Shown: piece after piece, positions 6,293 through 7,914 of the stretch | How the letters are laid out: every line of letters begins with the position of its first letter | Position numbering within the stretch: position 1 is the first letter of the stretch | NCBI GenBank assembly: GCA_015661855.1 | Contig: DQVH01000086.1 | Location: 1 to 7,914 of the forward strand | Length of the DNA stretch: 7,914 nt | Direction of reading: 5' to 3' | DNA from: Desulfurococcales archaeon | Lineage (GTDB): Archaea; Thermoproteota; Thermoprotei_A; CAZTBM01; SZUA-1508 | Notes under the pieces: model-generated | Seen by the model: the letters and a program-made list of their open reading frames with translations, nothing else | What the model was told of the DNA's origin: nothing | Databases searched by the model: none | Program-made: the position numbers and the translations under genes

Positions 6293-6350
6293 TGGATGAT
6301 GAGATGGCGGAGTAATGATAGTGGTGATTGAGTAGTCCGGTCAACTGACT
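6293..6350 (+). ncRNA. Candidate box C/D guide sRNA
   Basis: The 66-base gap between two convergent genes carries all four boxes of an archaeal C/D sRNA in the right order and spacing. The C box ATGATGA (6296-6302) and D box CTGA (6345-6348) match consensus exactly. The internal boxes are degenerate: D' ATGA (6315-6318) and C' GTGATTG (6324-6330), 5 nt apart. The guides are GATGGCGGAGTA (6303-6314, 12 nt) and AGTAGTCCGGTCAA (6331-6344, 14 nt). Total length of about 53-58 nt is typical. The element starts 11 nt after the stop of the ACT/V4R gene and ends at the serS stop, so it may be processed from the upstream gene's 3' end. C/D sRNAs direct 2'-O-methylation of rRNA or tRNA with L7Ae, Nop5 and fibrillarin. 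Degenerate inner boxes and an untested target are the weak points. Confidence 0.62.
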
Positions 6351-7751
6351 CTAATCTATTATTGGTAGTCCTCTCTCATCCCTTCTAATCTTCTTCTTGG
6401 GCTCAAGGACATCCTTTGGCGCTTGCGGGAATATTTCTAAATACTTTCTCAGCACCTTAGGTATAATAACTGTTCCATCGGGCTCCTGATAGTTTTCGAT
6501 TATCGCTGTTATTGCTCTCGTACTTGCAATTGCTGTACTATTGAGTGTATGTACGTAGCCTTTAACCATACCCTTCCTCCTAATAAACCTTATGTTTAGT
6601 CTGTAGCTTTGCCAATCCGTACAGTTACTACATGACACCATTTCACGGTACTTACCCTGAGCTGGCATCCAAGCCTCTAAATCATACTTTTTAGCTGCAA
6701 CAGCACCTAAATCTCCAGTACAAATATTTACAACACGGTATGGTATACCGAGTCCCCTCCACAACTCTTCAGCATTCCTTATTAACTCCTCATGCCACTT
6801 CCAACTATCCTCTGGTAGACAGAATACAAACTGTTCAATCTTGTGGAACTGGTGTACCCTAAATATACCCTTAGTGTCTTTACCGTGAGCTCCAGCCTCC
6901 TTACGGAAGCATGGACTAATACCAGCGTATAGTAGTGGTAGCTCCTCTTCAGGTATTACCTCATTCATATACATAGCTGCTATTGGATGTTCTGATGTAG
7001 CTATCAGGTATAGGTCTTCATTTTCAATCTTGTATATAGCATCCTCAAAGTCCTGAAGTGCTATAACACCCTCATACGGCTTTCTACGCATCATGTATGG
7101 TGGCATTACAACTCTAAACCCCTTCCTAGATAGATAGTCGAGAGCGTAAAGTTGTAATGCTAAATCCAACCATACTAGGCCATCGTATAGGTAGAAGAAT
7201 CTTGAACCAGAAACTTTTGCAGCCCTCGCAGTATCACCTAAACCTAGAACATTAAGCATATCAGCATGCCCTACAGGCTTCCAATCTATAACCTCATAGT
7301 CTAGTTTAAACCCATACCTTTCAGTTTGCTGAAGAAATAGTTCGAGATGCCCCCTCCAAACCTTAGGTTTACCCCAAAACCTTATCGGTACATTATATGT
7401 TTCATCTGGTCCTACGGGGACACTCTCATGTACAATATTTGGTATACTTAGGAGGAGCTCATTCCTCTTACTCTCATAGAATTCAACTAGTTTCTCAAGC
7501 TTCTCAATCTCCTTAAGTAGTATTTTAGCCTCCTCAATCTTCCTCTTCCTCTCCTCACCTGAGAGTCTACCAATCTCTCTCGATATAACATTATGTCTAT
7601 GTCTTAGCTCATTCAGTTTTGTAAGATACTCTCTCCACAACCTATCATACTTAACTGCCTCATCAACAATTCTCTCATCCTCACCTCTACGCCTCTGACT
7701 CCACTTAATCTTCTCAGGGTTATTCCTAAGATAGTAGAGCATACTCCACAC
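6351..7751 (-). CDS. serS: Seryl-tRNA synthetase
   Basis: This class II aminoacyl-tRNA synthetase charges tRNA-Ser (and serylates tRNA-Sec where that exists) in the cytoplasm. At 466 residues it has normal length for the common bacterial/eukaryotic-type SerRS, not the atypical methanogen type. The N-terminal MWSMLYYLR start is followed by a charged coiled-coil arm (about 29-101), which grips the long variable arm of the tRNA. Then come motif 1 (about 207-219, GFRVVMPPYM), TSEHP (252-256), motif 2 (279-308, with FRKEAGAHGKDTKGIFRVHQ at 282-301), and motif 3 (404-422, NSTAIASTRAITAIIENYQ). GTG 7751 is preferred because GGTGG (7762-7758) lies 6 nt upstream; ATG 7742 is an in-frame alternative that loses the conserved start. 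It is monocistronic as far as visible and convergent with the ACT/V4R gene and candidate sRNA. Confidence 0.97.
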   Translation of the reverse strand: MWSMLYYLRNNPEKIKWSQRRRGEDERIVDEAVKYDRLWREYLTKLNELRHRHNVISREIGRLSGEERKRKIEEAKILLKEIEKLEKLVEFYESKRNELLLSIPNIVHESVPVGPDETYNVPIRFWGKPKVWRGHLELFLQQTERYGFKLDYEVIDWKPVGHADMLNVLGLGDTARAAKVSGSRFFYLYDGLVWLDLALQLYALDYLSRKGFRVVMPPYMMRRKPYEGVIALQDFEDAIYKIENEDLYLIATSEHPIAAMYMNEVIPEEELPLLYAGISPCFRKEAGAHGKDTKGIFRVHQFHKIEQFVFCLPEDSWKWHEELIRNAEELWRGLGIPYRVVNICTGDLGAVAAKKYDLEAWMPAQGKYREMVSCSNCTDWQSYRLNIRFIRRKGMVKGYVHTLNSTAIASTRAITAIIENYQEPDGTVIIPKVLRKYLEIFPQAPKDVLEPKKKIRRDERGLPIID

Positions 7752-7774
7752 AGTAAACCACCAGATACTATATT

Positions 7775-7808
7775 CTCACACCACTTTTACCCTTATGAGT
7801 AGTGTGAG
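7775..7808. repeat. Inverted repeat between the serS TATA-like box and start codon
   Basis: CTCACACCACT (7775-7785) and AGTAGTGTGAG (7798-7808) are 11-base arms that match as an inverted repeat at 10 of 11 positions, with a 12-base spacer. The predicted serS transcript start (about 7789) lies between the arms, so a dimeric repressor bound here could block initiation. A transcript from upstream of it could fold it as a hairpin. No bound protein is known from the sequence. Confidence 0.5.
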
Positions 7809-7810
7809 TA

Positions 7811-7821
7811 AATTTAAAAAT
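7811..7821 (-). promoter_or_regulatory. TATA-like box of serS
   Basis: On the minus strand this reads TTTTTAAATTT, a good crenarchaeal TATA-like match. A transcript start 25-26 bp downstream would be near 7790, giving a leader of about 38 nt before GTG 7751. The element is AT-symmetric enough to work in the other direction too, but no gene with a clear start follows on the plus strand before the window ends. Confidence 0.5.
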
Positions 7822-7863
7822 GTTTATCTAGACTAAAACCGATACAATGTTTTAGAGTTGGAA

Positions 7864-7891
7864 GTTTAACACTGGTGGGTGAACGTTAAAC
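7864..7891. repeat. Short perfect inverted repeat at the window end
   Basis: GTTTAAC (7864-7870) and GTTAAAC (7885-7891) are perfect 7-bp inverted arms around a 14-base spacer that contains GGTGGGTGA. It may be an operator for a gene that starts beyond the window. An open frame from GTG 7879 runs 12 codons to the end, but its ribosome site would abut the codon, so I do not call a gene. The rest of 7822-7863 shows nothing I can identify. Confidence 0.3.
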
Positions 7892-7914
7892 GACTAGGAA
7901 ATACGATTTCATTA

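Noticed and set aside
1..7914. tRNA genes, CRISPR repeats, insertion sequences and integration sites
   Set aside because: I saw no cloverleaf with a TTCRANYCC-type arm, no regularly spaced repeats, no transposase or integrase motifs and no target duplications on either strand.

Overview
The window reads as chromosomal DNA from a thermophilic archaeon, most likely a crenarchaeote (Thermoproteota, possibly Desulfurococcales-like; the genus is an inference). The signs are a split archaeal-type glutamate synthase, AT-rich TATA-like boxes about 25 bp before likely transcript starts, GGTG/GGAG ribosome sites, GTG starts, heavy use of AGG/AGA, ATA and CTA codons, and a probable box C/D guide RNA between two genes.

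Layout. 1-2162: a two-gene plus-strand operon for glutamate synthase pieces, the GXGXG beta-helix domain (129-797) followed by the FMN/3Fe-4S synthase domain (810-2162). Neither a glutaminase domain nor the pyridine-nucleotide subunit is present. 2163-2364: an intergenic leader with a TATA-like box and two competing hairpins. 2365-3878: a small Cys-rich protein of unknown function, then a duplicated MgtE/SLC41-type divalent cation transporter. Its stop overlaps, inside one TTAA, the stop of the convergent minus-strand DASS/SLC13 anion transporter (3875-5341). 5342-5474: a divergent promoter region with back-to-back TATA-like boxes and a 15-bp palindrome. 5475-6284: an ACT-like plus V4R-like probable ligand-sensing regulator. 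6285-6350: a candidate C/D box sRNA. 6351-7751: seryl-tRNA synthetase on the minus strand. 7752-7914: the serS promoter region with two inverted repeats and no convincing further gene.

Functionally this is nitrogen assimilation, two membrane transporters, a possible regulator divergent from one of them, and translation. Most of it is housekeeping. The least ordinary items are the candidate sRNA, the stripped-down glutamate synthase, the Cys-rich small protein next to the metal transporter, and the regulator/transporter pair around a palindrome. No defence system, mobile element, CRISPR array or tRNA was seen.
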